A DNA stretch of 33,056 nucleotides from an uncultured Acidimicrobiales bacterium (GTDB taxonomy: Bacteria > Actinomycetota > Acidimicrobiia > Acidimicrobiales > SHLQ01): NCBI GenBank assembly GCA_938023735.1, contig CALJDK010000025.1, positions 1 through 33,056 of the forward strand, written 5' to 3'. Below are positions 13,913-21,380 of the stretch, one piece after another. The position numbers were made by a program, and so were the translations under genes. The notes under the pieces were generated by a model, which saw nothing but the letters and a program-made list of their open reading frames with translations, made no database searches and was not told the DNA's origin. Every line of letters begins with the position of its first letter. Position 1 is the stretch's first letter.

Positions 13913-15220
13913 TTAGGACTTCCACCACTTTGATGTTTGTGCCAATGCCGTGATCTCGGTGATGAGACGTTCGCGTTGGATAGCCCACGCGGTGCGGGTG
14001 CGATGCGCGTTGCCCGCGGCGTCGACCAACGAGGCTCGACGAGCAGGGTTGGCACGGAGGTTCCGGATTGCGTCGGCGAGCGACTCGGGATCGCCCGCTT
14101 CGTAGAACTCGATCTCTTCGTCGGTAAAGGTGGTCGATACCGACCGCAGCTTCGTGGCGATGACCGGTCGGCCGAGCATCATGTACTCGAACATTTTGTT
14201 GGTGTTGACCAGATGCGAATACTCCGACGCCAGCTGAGCAACGATGCCAACGTCGGCCCGACAGATGTGGTCGATGAGTTCGTCGTGGCTGACAAACCCA
14301 TTGAACGTGGCGATGTCGTCGAGACCCTTTGCACTGATGGCGTCTTTGATCTCGCCCGAATAGCTTCCCTCGCCACAAAGGGTGAGTCGAAGGTCGGGCA
14401 TCTCGTCGCGAAGCAACGCAACGGCGTCGACGATGGTGTCGTGCCCGTACCGATGCTCGATCGTGCCATGGCAGATAACGGTGAAGAACTCGGGATCAGG
14501 GGTTGGTCGGCTTTCGAGGCCCACCGTCCAATGCTCTTCGCCACCGCCGTTCATGACCACATGGGTTCGGTCGGCCTTGGCGCCGCGGTCGATCAACGTC
14601 TCTCGAAGCTCATCGGTCACGGTGAGGACCATGTCGGCGAGGCGGATCGCCATCTGCTCGAAGGCCTTCAGCGGTATATCCCACTTGGTGTTGTTATAGA
14701 TGGTGCGCCCAAGTTCGGGACTTGGCTCCTTAATGAAGGACACCACCTTTGCGCCGCGAGCACGCACCGGTTGTGCGCCTAGCAACAAGAAGTCAGGCAG
14801 CGTCGAAACCTGTACGACCTGATAGCGGCGGGTCGAATGCAACTTGTTGAGCATTGCCCCCGACCGAACCATGAAGCCCAGATAGTCGATGAGGTACTGC
14901 ACGGCTCCGCCCTTGGTTCGAGAACCTGGAATGCGGTGCAGCGTGACGCCCTCGACCGTCTCGGTGCGCGGGCCATCGGGATTGTCCGGATCAGCCAGCA
15001 TGATGACGTCGACCACAAAGCCGCTGTCGCGATACGCCTCGGCCTCGCGGCGGGTGGCGATCTCGTAGCGATGATGCTGGCGGACAATACAGAGCGAACC
15101 GGGACCCTCGATTGCTCCTGCGGCGCGCGAAGCAGCGGCGGAGTTCGATGAGCGGACCGGCGAGCGAGAGGTCAGAGACGCGAAGATGTTTCTGACACGT
15201 TGGGGGGAAAGACGTGACAT
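13913..15220 (-). CDS. Family 1/4 (GT-B) glycosyltransferase
   Basis: 435 residues from the ATG at 15220 (MSRLSPQRVRN); a longer frame from 15259 has no better site. The N-terminal Rossmann half starts with GSLCIVRQHHRYEIATRREAEAYRDSGF, where the acceptor side is usually bound. The C-terminal half carries FTVICHGTIEHRYGHDTIVDAVALL, LTLCGEGSYSGEI, FNGFVSHDELI and the donor-binding NKMFEYMMLGRPVIAT (about residue 340). This is the standard layout of GT4 enzymes that add a sugar from a nucleotide donor. No membrane helix is present. It is the promoter-proximal gene of the minus-strand cluster, adjacent to the acyltransferase fusion. A TCCCCCCAA element falls within codons 5-7. Donor and linkage cannot be read from sequence. 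Confidence 0.9.
   Translation of the reverse strand: MSRLSPQRVRNIFASLTSRSPVRSSNSAAASRAAGAIEGPGSLCIVRQHHRYEIATRREAEAYRDSGFVVDVIMLADPDNPDGPRTETVEGVTLHRIPGSRTKGGAVQYLIDYLGFMVRSGAMLNKLHSTRRYQVVQVSTLPDFLLLGAQPVRARGAKVVSFIKEPSPELGRTIYNNTKWDIPLKAFEQMAIRLADMVLTVTDELRETLIDRGAKADRTHVVMNGGGEEHWTVGLESRPTPDPEFFTVICHGTIEHRYGHDTIVDAVALLRDEMPDLRLTLCGEGSYSGEIKDAISAKGLDDIATFNGFVSHDELIDHICRADVGIVAQLASEYSHLVNTNKMFEYMMLGRPVIATKLRSVSTTFTDEEIEFYEAGDPESLADAIRNLRANPARRASLVDAAGNAHRTRTAWAIQRERLITEITALAQTSKWWKS
15200..15208 (-). promoter_or_regulatory. TCCCCCCAA element at the glycosyltransferase start
   Basis: Exact TTGGGGGGA on the plus strand, 12-20 bases inside the gene counted from the ATG at 15220. It would encode Ser-Pro-Gln, so either the element tolerates being coding or the true start is elsewhere. 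Confidence 0.4.
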
Positions 15221-15314
15221 GCGAACCTTAGGGTAGATGCATGTGACACCTGAACTCAATAGTGGCCCTAGCGAAATTGGATGAAATCTGCCACTCTTGG
15301 TACTTGTCCAGCTG

Positions 15315-15326
15315 GTACATGTGTAC
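15315..15326. promoter_or_regulatory. Palindrome in the divergent promoter region of the GT and formyltransferase genes
   Basis: GTACATGTGTAC is a perfect inverted repeat (GTACA-TG-TGTAC) flanked by two copies of TACTTG (15301 and 15324). It sits about midway in the 166-base divergent gap, a typical place for an operator. No regulator is encoded nearby, so the role is a guess. Confidence 0.3.
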
Positions 15327-15351
15327 TTGCGAGTCGCTCTCTGCTAGGGCG

Positions 15352-15360
15352 TTCCCCCCG
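15352..15360 (+). promoter_or_regulatory. C-run element variant upstream of the formyltransferase gene
   Basis: TTCCCCCCG, followed by a second C-rich stretch (CTCCCCCTCCC), lies 27-35 bases before the ATG at 15387. No purine-rich ribosome site is present in this leader. Confidence 0.35.
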
Positions 15361-15386
15361 TTCTCCCCCTCCCAATTGGTTTGTTC

Positions 15387-16220
15387 ATGCGAATAATCTT
15401 TCTTGCCGTCGACGATGAATTCGCGGGCGAGATGCAACGCCAGGTCTATGCACAGCATCCCGAGTGGATTGTCGGATCGGTGCTCTCAACCCAGCCGATT
15501 TACAAGCACACCCCACCCCAAGCAATCGCCATGGTGTTGAAGAAATCCGGCCCCCGGTACCTCATCGAGATGGCAAAGATGAAGATCCTCCGTCGCCTGA
15601 TGGGCGATAGCACGCGAGACGACGCCGTGCCGGTAAGCCCGAGTGAGCTGGCCGAACAACATAATGTGCCAACTCACCGGAGCGGCGACATCAACGCTGA
15701 GGAGTCGCTGACCTGGCTTCGAGACCTCGAACCCGACCTGGTGATCTCCACCAACTTCAGCCATTACGTCGGCAAAGCAGCCCGCGAGGTTGCCGGTTCA
15801 GGCTCATGGAATCTCCACAAGTCCTACCTCCCCCACAACCGCGGCATGGCCCCAAGTTTCTTCGCGCTCCTCAACGACGACCCTCATGCAGGCGTCACCC
15901 TGCACGTTCTCGAGAAGGGTTTCGATACCGGCGCCATCGTCGACCAGCGAAAGGTCTCGATCAACGACGGCGACACGGTCTATGACCTCAACCTTGAAAG
16001 CTCCACCGTCGGCGGCGAGATGCTCGCCGAAGTGCTTGCCGGATCTCCCCTCGAACTGGTGCCCCAGCCCCAGCCCGAAGGCGATTGGCCCGAGCACACC
16101 TATCCGAGTCCAGCCGAAATCAAACGATTCGCCCAGCAGGGCCACCGGTTCGACAAGTGGACCGTTGCTGATCTCAAAGGAATCAAGGGCCTCGAGGGCC
16201 TAAAGGGATTCCTCCGTTGA
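15387..16220 (+). CDS. Formyltransferase family protein (probable sugar-nucleotide N-formyltransferase)
   Basis: 277 residues from the ATG at 15387 (MRIIFLAVDDEFAG); a TTG two codons earlier is possible. It belongs to the 10-formyl-THF-dependent formyltransferase fold. The catalytic Asn/His pair is in SWNLHKSYLPHNRGMAPSFF (about residues 140-150), and the catalytic Asp is in VLEKGFDTGAIVDQRKVSI (about residue 179). It lacks the C-terminal tRNA-binding domain of methionyl-tRNA formyltransferase and sits in a polysaccharide cluster. An amino-sugar substrate is therefore more likely, as in VioF/WlaRD-type N-formyltransferases. The stop codon overlaps the TTG start of the deacetylase-like gene (TTGA), implying coupled translation. 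The leader lacks a purine-rich ribosome site. The family call is firm; the substrate is inferred. Confidence 0.85.
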   Translation: MRIIFLAVDDEFAGEMQRQVYAQHPEWIVGSVLSTQPIYKHTPPQAIAMVLKKSGPRYLIEMAKMKILRRLMGDSTRDDAVPVSPSELAEQHNVPTHRSGDINAEESLTWLRDLEPDLVISTNFSHYVGKAAREVAGSGSWNLHKSYLPHNRGMAPSFFALLNDDPHAGVTLHVLEKGFDTGAIVDQRKVSINDGDTVYDLNLESSTVGGEMLAEVLAGSPLELVPQPQPEGDWPEHTYPSPAEIKRFAQQGHRFDKWTVADLKGIKGLEGLKGFLR

Positions 16221-17596
16221 GCACTACCGAGATGCCGCAGGGTGCCGCTGCGCAGCAAGTAGCTCGTGTTTTGCGCGACCGCTTCCGCATGCCGCTTACT
16301 CTCTCGACGCTGCCAACCGGTGCACCGCAGGATACTCCGAGCCCGTCCGACGATGGCTTCTTTGCCATTACCGACTCCCATGTCGGGTTCGGTTCGCTTC
16401 GCACCGGACAGACCTCTGCCGATGCCGACAGCGCACCGATGCTTCCCGCCACATCGGCCGGCGAGTCACTCCCCTATGACCCCGACGAAGTTGTCGACGC
16501 ACTTCGCACCGAGGCCTACATCGAGAACGATCTACCCGATCCGACCGGCACCGACCCGAAGGCGCTGGTTCGGCGGGCGTACTACTTCGTTCGCCCGCTT
16601 CTTTCCACCAATGTTCGCCGGGTAGCGCAACGTCGGGCACTTGCGGGTTGGGACACCATCCGGCAGCCACAGTGGCCTGTCGACACCACCGTCGAAGAGA
16701 TCCATCGGCGCACCCTCGCATCGGCCATGGCAGCCAACGACGTCGACCGAGTGCCCGTCATTTGGTATTGGCCCGAAGGCTACAATGGCGCCGTCATCAT
16801 GACCCACGACGTCGAGGAAGCTGCCGGGCTGGCCTTCTCCCCCGAGATGGCCCGCATCGATAACAGCTTCGGGTTTCCCAGTTCGTTCCAGGTGGTACCC
16901 GAGGTTCGCTACGACATCGACGGTCTCGTGCTCGATGAAATTCGCGATCTGGGCTGCGAGATTGGACTACACGGCCTCAACCACGACGGCGGGTTGTTCT
17001 CGAATTACAAGGTTTTCAGCGAACGACGACCCAAGATCGCCAACTACGCGCGTCGGTTCAACGCCGTAGGTTTCCGGTCGCCGGTGATGTACCGCAACCC
17101 TGAGTGGATCAGCGAACTCGACATCTCCTACGACATGTCGTTCCCCAACGTGGGCCATCTCGATCCTCAGCGCGGCGGATGCTGCACGGTGTTTCCGTAC
17201 TTCCTCGGCGATGTGGTCGAACTTCCCACCACCTGCATTCAGGACTACTCGCTGTTCAACATCTTGAACCGGTTCGATCTCGACCTCTGGTGCACCCAAC
17301 TCGACATCATCGAATCCGAGAACGGCCTGGCAAACTTCATCATCCACCCCGACTACGTGACCGAGGGCAAAGCGCTCAAGGCGTACAAAAACCTGCTCGC
17401 CGAACTCGATTCTCGCTGCACCCAAGGCAATCTTTGGAAAGCGGCGCCAGCCGACCTTGCCGATTGGTGGCGACTTCGTAGCAAGCTCGAACTCGAGCAG
17501 GTTGGCGACGAGTGGCGCATCACCGGCGAGGGCGCCGAGCGGGCACAGATTGCGTGGGCGACACGCAACGGCGACACCGTAACGATCAGCCGCTAA
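16217..17596 (+). CDS. NodB-homology polysaccharide deacetylase-like protein
   Basis: 459 residues if started at the TTG 16217, which overlaps the previous stop and has AAAGGG about nine bases upstream; an ATG five codons later is the alternative. The central region has the metal-site motifs of carbohydrate esterase family 4. VIMTHDVEEAAG (about residues 193-204) is in the TFDDG position, and LGCEIGLHGLNHDG (about 246-259) gives the two His ligands. These are followed by FNAVGFRSPVMYRNPEW and NFIIHPDYV, matching later motifs with Arg and His. There is no signal peptide, so it may act on a cytoplasmic lipid-linked or nucleotide-linked sugar, or be exported another way. The first 150 residues have no recognisable domain. 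Coupling to a formyltransferase suggests linked modification of an amino sugar. Confidence 0.82.
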   Translation: MSTTEMPQGAAAQQVARVLRDRFRMPLTLSTLPTGAPQDTPSPSDDGFFAITDSHVGFGSLRTGQTSADADSAPMLPATSAGESLPYDPDEVVDALRTEAYIENDLPDPTGTDPKALVRRAYYFVRPLLSTNVRRVAQRRALAGWDTIRQPQWPVDTTVEEIHRRTLASAMAANDVDRVPVIWYWPEGYNGAVIMTHDVEEAAGLAFSPEMARIDNSFGFPSSFQVVPEVRYDIDGLVLDEIRDLGCEIGLHGLNHDGGLFSNYKVFSERRPKIANYARRFNAVGFRSPVMYRNPEWISELDISYDMSFPNVGHLDPQRGGCCTVFPYFLGDVVELPTTCIQDYSLFNILNRFDLDLWCTQLDIIESENGLANFIIHPDYVTEGKALKAYKNLLAELDSRCTQGNLWKAAPADLADWWRLRSKLELEQVGDEWRITGEGAERAQIAWATRNGDTVTISR

Positions 17597-17619
17597 AAAT
17601 CAACAGTTGGTCCGTTGGG

Positions 17620-18402
17620 CTACAGCTTGGTCCACGACGATCGCTCGACCAGCGACAGAAGCGCCAGCAGCGCCCCGACCGCAACGGTTACCCACGAACC
17701 CAGCCCAATACTGAAATCGATATCGAAGCTTGAGGTGTCGAGTTCGTTCCCTTCGCTGATCACGTTGAACCCGTCAACGATCGCGATAACGGCCAGCGCA
17801 ATGCCCGACGCAACCAGCGCAACTTTGACGAGCGCCGACTTCCAGCCGACGAACAGCATTCCGGCGATTCCGGCGAGCACTACGGCAATCGCGACGGTGG
17901 CCTTTCCGTCGTTGCGTTGCCACCCGGTAAGGCTGCCTTCGATGGTTTCGCCTGAAACCGACACCCACGGCAGAAACGCTCCGGTAATGGCCACCGCGGC
18001 CAAAGCAAACAGACCAATAGCCACTACCCGGTTGCGGTCGAAGGGTTCCTCGACCTGAACGCTTTGTCCGGCAGGCCAGTTGGCGGGCGGTGCCTGCTTC
18101 GCCGCAATCGGCGGCGTTGTCGCGCCAAGATTGGCAGTGGGGGCGGGAAGCGATTGGGGCGAGACCGGCGTGCCCATTGACGGCGGAGCCGATGGATACA
18201 GATCGGCAACCGAAGACACCGACGATGGAACGGGGAGGTCGTGATCGGCAACCGCTGGCATCGGTCCAGAAGCAGGGTCAGCGGCAGGATTCGTGGTCGA
18301 CGACCAACTCGACCGGTATTTCTCGTCGGTATGGAGTTCCGGTGGGTAGTAGCGGCCATCGGAGGCCAGCCACCAACCGGGATGCGGGGCGTTGTCGGTC
18401 AC
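17620..18402 (-). CDS. Membrane protein with N-terminal GWWxASDGRxYPPE motif (DUF2510-like)
   Basis: 260 residues. The only upstream start before an in-frame TAG is the GTG at 18402, and the sequence AGGAGGTGA, a near-perfect ribosome site, overlaps this codon. The first 20 residues, HPGWWLASDGRYYPPELH, form the small Trp-rich motif common at the N-termini of actinobacterial membrane proteins, especially in Acidimicrobiia. A Pro/Ser/Ala linker follows to about residue 120, then four membrane helices (such as VVAIGLFALAAVAITGAFLPWV and TVAIAVVLAGIAGMLFVGW). It is convergent with the deacetylase-like gene, 23 bases apart. Function unknown. Confidence 0.8.
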   Translation of the reverse strand: MTDNAPHPGWWLASDGRYYPPELHTDEKYRSSWSSTTNPAADPASGPMPAVADHDLPVPSSVSSVADLYPSAPPSMGTPVSPQSLPAPTANLGATTPPIAAKQAPPANWPAGQSVQVEEPFDRNRVVAIGLFALAAVAITGAFLPWVSVSGETIEGSLTGWQRNDGKATVAIAVVLAGIAGMLFVGWKSALVKVALVASGIALAVIAIVDGFNVISEGNELDTSSFDIDFSIGLGSWVTVAVGALLALLSLVERSSWTKL

Positions 18403-18468
18403 CTCCTCAATCTATCCACCAGCGCTCGACCCGACACTGTTCGTCGGAGTTCCCATCCAGCTAGAACG

Positions 18469-18500
18469 AAAGCCCCCCGAACCGAAGTTCGGAGGGCTTT
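18469..18500 (-). terminator. Terminator of tRNA-Cys
   Basis: AAAGCCCCCCGAAC (18469-18482) pairs with GTTCGGAGGGCTTT (18487-18500) with one mismatch and a 4-base loop. On the minus strand the stem begins right at the CCA end of the tRNA and finishes in GGGCTTTCG. A strong intrinsic terminator, possibly also working on the plus strand. Confidence 0.75.
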
Positions 18501-18577
18501 GGAGCGCCGGGCGGGATTTGAACCCGCGACTGTAGGGATTTGCAGTCCCTTCCCTTGGGCCGCTCGGGCACCGACGC
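18500..18577 (-). tRNA. tRNA-Cys (anticodon GCA), CCA encoded
   Basis: Read on the minus strand from 18577: acceptor GCGTCGG pairs with CCGGCGC (one G-U). The anticodon stem AGGGA/TCCCT encloses CTGCAAA, giving anticodon GCA. The T-arm is GCGGG-TTCAAAT-CCCGC. The discriminator is U and CCA is encoded (18500-18502). The mature body is 18503-18577. Confidence 0.95.
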
Positions 18578-18647
18578 AGAACGTGAACCGGTAATCGTAG
18601 CCCGTCGTCAGGTCATTGCGACGAACCGACTGCGGGGCCAAATGTTG

Positions 18648-19058
18648 CTAGTGCGAGAGCGCCAAGCCCAGGAACATTGCAAGAAGGGCAGCCAGAAATC
18701 CAATACCGCCGGTTGCGCCGCGGAGCCCCGGGTTGTCGGTGCGCTGGTGCACAAACGCCGCTGCCCCCGAAACGAGAACAATCAGCATCTTGATACCCAA
18801 CACGGCCGCGTAGTTTCCTTGTCCGTCGACCGCCAGCATGTTCCAGATGCCGGTGACCACGGCCAGTCCGAAGAACGGCCAGGACAAGGCTCCGAACCGA
18901 CCCGCAACCTGCTTCGGCGCATCGCCGCCGATGCTGCGCAGAACCGGCAAAATTCCGAGCATGACGATCTGACCACCGAGCCACACGGTGGCTCCAAGGA
19001 GATGCAGGAACAACCTGACCTGATCGACACCAAAATTAGCTTCCATGTCCGCCGACAT
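18648..19058 (-). CDS. Small four-helix membrane protein, CopD-like
   Basis: 136 residues from the ATG at 19058, or 132 from the ATG at 19046; neither has a strong ribosome site. Four hydrophobic helices fill the protein. The first contains LFLHLLGATVWLGGQIVMLG, the His/Trp/Gly pattern of the CopD copper-resistance domain and related DUF4149-like proteins. Later helices are WPFFGLAVVTGIWNML, VLGIKMLIVLVSGAAAFVH and GGIGFLAALLAMFLGLALSH. It stands alone between tRNA-Cys and glgP. Whether it handles copper cannot be told; no Met/His-rich periplasmic loop is visible. Confidence 0.7.
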   Translation of the reverse strand: MSADMEANFGVDQVRLFLHLLGATVWLGGQIVMLGILPVLRSIGGDAPKQVAGRFGALSWPFFGLAVVTGIWNMLAVDGQGNYAAVLGIKMLIVLVSGAAAFVHQRTDNPGLRGATGGIGFLAALLAMFLGLALSH

Positions 19059-19257
19059 TAGCTGTGGGGCGCCGGTTCTTCGCTAGCGAGCAACCGACTC
19101 TCAATACTTCTGACTATCTGCCGACAAACAAACAAGACCACGTGAACACTCGGTAGCATGATCAGCTCGCGACCGTCCTTCCGTCGTCGAAAAATCCAGT
19201 CACTACTACGTCAACATCAAAGACGCGAAACCCGCACACGCAGGAGCTCACTGCCAA

Positions 19258-21297
19258 ATGAACCAGAACCAACGCCCCGAAATCGAACAGAAGTTGTTCG
19301 ACCTTGCACGGAACCATCGCTGGACCTGGCATCAGCCCACCGCCCAACTGCTAGAGGCACTTCCGGGTGCCAGCCAGTACCGCCACCCGGTCGACACCAT
19401 CACCCGCCTCACGGCGAGCCAATGGAAGTCCTTTCTTGCCAACGACAAGCTCGTCAGCCTGGTCGAGACCGAGCACGCCGGCCTTATGAAGGTCGTCAAC
19501 GGCGCACCGAAGAAGACAACCACGGCGTACATCTCCGCCGAGTTCGGCATTAGTGAGCTCGTGCCGCAGTACTCCGGCGGCCTCGGCATCCTTGCCGGCG
19601 ACCACCTCAAGTCGGCCAGCGACCTCAACCTGCCACTGGTCGGTCTGGGACTATTCTACCAAGAGGGATTCTTCCGCCAGGAGATCAAGGGCAACAAGCA
19701 GACCGAGCGCTACGACTACTGCGACCCCGCCCTCACCGGCTACGTCGACACCGGAGTCACCGTGTCGGTCGATGTTGGCGACGAAGCGGTTTCGGCTCGA
19801 GTCTGGAAGCTCGCAGTCGGAAGCATCAGCCTCTATGTGCTCGACACCAACGTGTCGGGCAACTCCCCCGCCGCTCGCATGATCACCGATCGCCTCTACA
19901 GCGGCGACAACGAACACCGCGTGCGTCAGGAACTCATTCTCGGTATCGGCGGACTTCGGGCGCTCAGCGCACTCGACATCTGCCCCGACATCTTCCACCT
20001 CAACGAGGGCCACGCTGGCTTCATGCTGCTGGAACTCCTTGAAGGAGAACTCGAGCAGGGCGCCAGCTTCACCGAAGCGGTCAAAACAACCAAGGCCCGC
20101 ACCGTGTTCACCACCCACACCCCGGTCCCGGCCGGTATCGACCGTTTCGACCGGTCGTTGGTAAAGAAGTACGTAGGTGCGTGGTCAAAGACCAACAACG
20201 TGCCCATGAGCACGCTGTACAAAATGGCCAGCAGTCCCGACGATCAAGGCAACCCGAAGCCATTCAACATGGCCGCCTTCTGCCTGTCGCTCAGCGGAGC
20301 AGCCAACGGCGTATCGAAGCTTCACGGCAAGGTCAGTCGCCAGCTGTTCGCCAACGTTCCGGGCGGAAAGAAGATTGGTTCGGTTACCAACGGCGTACAC
20401 GCTCGCACCTGGGTAGCCCCCGACCTGGCCGAGGTGTTCGACGACAAACTCGGCAAAGACTGGGAAATGGGATCACCCGTTGCTTGGGCCGACGTCGACA
20501 GCATCGACTACGCCACCATGCGCAAGGTCAAGAAGGCTGGCCGTGCCCGCCTTATCGACATGATCGACAGCCGCGGACTCAACGCCAAGAACCTTGATTC
20601 CAAGGCCCTCACCGTCGGCTTCGCTCGCCGCTTCGCCACCTACAAGCGCGCCGACCTCATGCTGCTCCAGATGGAGCGAGTGGTCGAAATGTTGGGCGAC
20701 GACGACCGTCCGATCCAGTTCGTGTTTGCCGGCAAGGCGCACCCCGCCGACAAACCCGGTAAGGCGCTGCTGAACAAGATTGCTTCGTTCGGTAACTCCA
20801 AGGCCGCCAACGGTCGATTTATCTTTGTACCCGACTACGAGATGGCCATCGCCCGCGACATGTACGCCGGCTGCGACGTCTGGCTCAACAACCCAATTCG
20901 CCCCCACGAAGCATCGGGAACCAGCGGCGAGAAGGCAGCCCTCAACGGCGGCCTCCAGTGCTCGATCCTCGATGGCTGGTGGGACGAAATGTACGACGGA
21001 AAGAACGGCTGGGCTCCGGCAACTTCAGAATCTGAAGTACCGAAGACCCGCGACAAGTTCGAAGCGAACTCCATCAACGACTTACTTCAGAACGAGATCA
21101 TCCCGCTCTTCTACGCTGGCAACGGAAGCCCGTCGACCGAATGGCTCGACATGGTCCGCCACAACTGGGCAACGCTTGGACCCAAGGTCCCTGCCGCCCG
21201 CATGGTTGCCGACTACCGAGACCAGGTCTACAAACCAGCCGTGCAGCGTTCGCGTGCAGCTACCAAGAAGACCGTCAAGAAATCAGTCAAGAAGTAG
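19258..21297 (+). CDS. glgP: Alpha-glucan (glycogen/maltodextrin) phosphorylase
   Basis: 679 residues; the ATG at 19258 has AGGAG 11 bases upstream. GT35 enzyme that releases glucose-1-phosphate from alpha-1,4-glucan ends with inorganic phosphate. Visible family features are TTTAYISAEFGISELVPQYSGGLGILAGDHLKSASDL, HLNEGHAGF, TTHTPVPAGIDRF, GSVTNGVHARTW, and the PLP site EASGTSGEKAALNGGLQ with the lysine at about residue 558. The length and lack of N-terminal regulatory segments fit the short bacterial subfamily rather than the 800-residue GlgP of enterobacteria. The Lys-rich tail (KKTVKKSVKK) is unusual. It is followed closely by glgX, which debranches the limit dextrin it makes. Confidence 0.95.
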   Translation: MNQNQRPEIEQKLFDLARNHRWTWHQPTAQLLEALPGASQYRHPVDTITRLTASQWKSFLANDKLVSLVETEHAGLMKVVNGAPKKTTTAYISAEFGISELVPQYSGGLGILAGDHLKSASDLNLPLVGLGLFYQEGFFRQEIKGNKQTERYDYCDPALTGYVDTGVTVSVDVGDEAVSARVWKLAVGSISLYVLDTNVSGNSPAARMITDRLYSGDNEHRVRQELILGIGGLRALSALDICPDIFHLNEGHAGFMLLELLEGELEQGASFTEAVKTTKARTVFTTHTPVPAGIDRFDRSLVKKYVGAWSKTNNVPMSTLYKMASSPDDQGNPKPFNMAAFCLSLSGAANGVSKLHGKVSRQLFANVPGGKKIGSVTNGVHARTWVAPDLAEVFDDKLGKDWEMGSPVAWADVDSIDYATMRKVKKAGRARLIDMIDSRGLNAKNLDSKALTVGFARRFATYKRADLMLLQMERVVEMLGDDDRPIQFVFAGKAHPADKPGKALLNKIASFGNSKAANGRFIFVPDYEMAIARDMYAGCDVWLNNPIRPHEASGTSGEKAALNGGLQCSILDGWWDEMYDGKNGWAPATSESEVPKTRDKFEANSINDLLQNEIIPLFYAGNGSPSTEWLDMVRHNWATLGPKVPAARMVADYRDQVYKPAVQRSRAATKKTVKKSVKK

Positions 21298-21303
21298 CGT
21301 TGG

Positions 21304-21330
21304 TTGTCGGCCGTCTCGGCGTCCCGACAA
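21304..21330 (+). repeat. Hairpin between glgP and glgX
   Basis: TTGTCGG (21304-21310) and CCGACAA (21324-21330) form a 7-bp stem with a 13-base loop just past the glgP stop. There is no T-tract, so it is more likely an mRNA-stability element or attenuator than a strong terminator. Confidence 0.35.
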
Positions 21331-21380
21331 TGCGTTGCATCACAACCAGAAGACGAGAGTAAGGCATAGGCTTTGGTCCA

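Noticed and set aside
15387..16220. Methionyl-tRNA formyltransferase (fmt)
   Set aside because: The catalytic domain matches the fold, but the C-terminal tRNA-binding domain is absent and the context is a glycan cluster.
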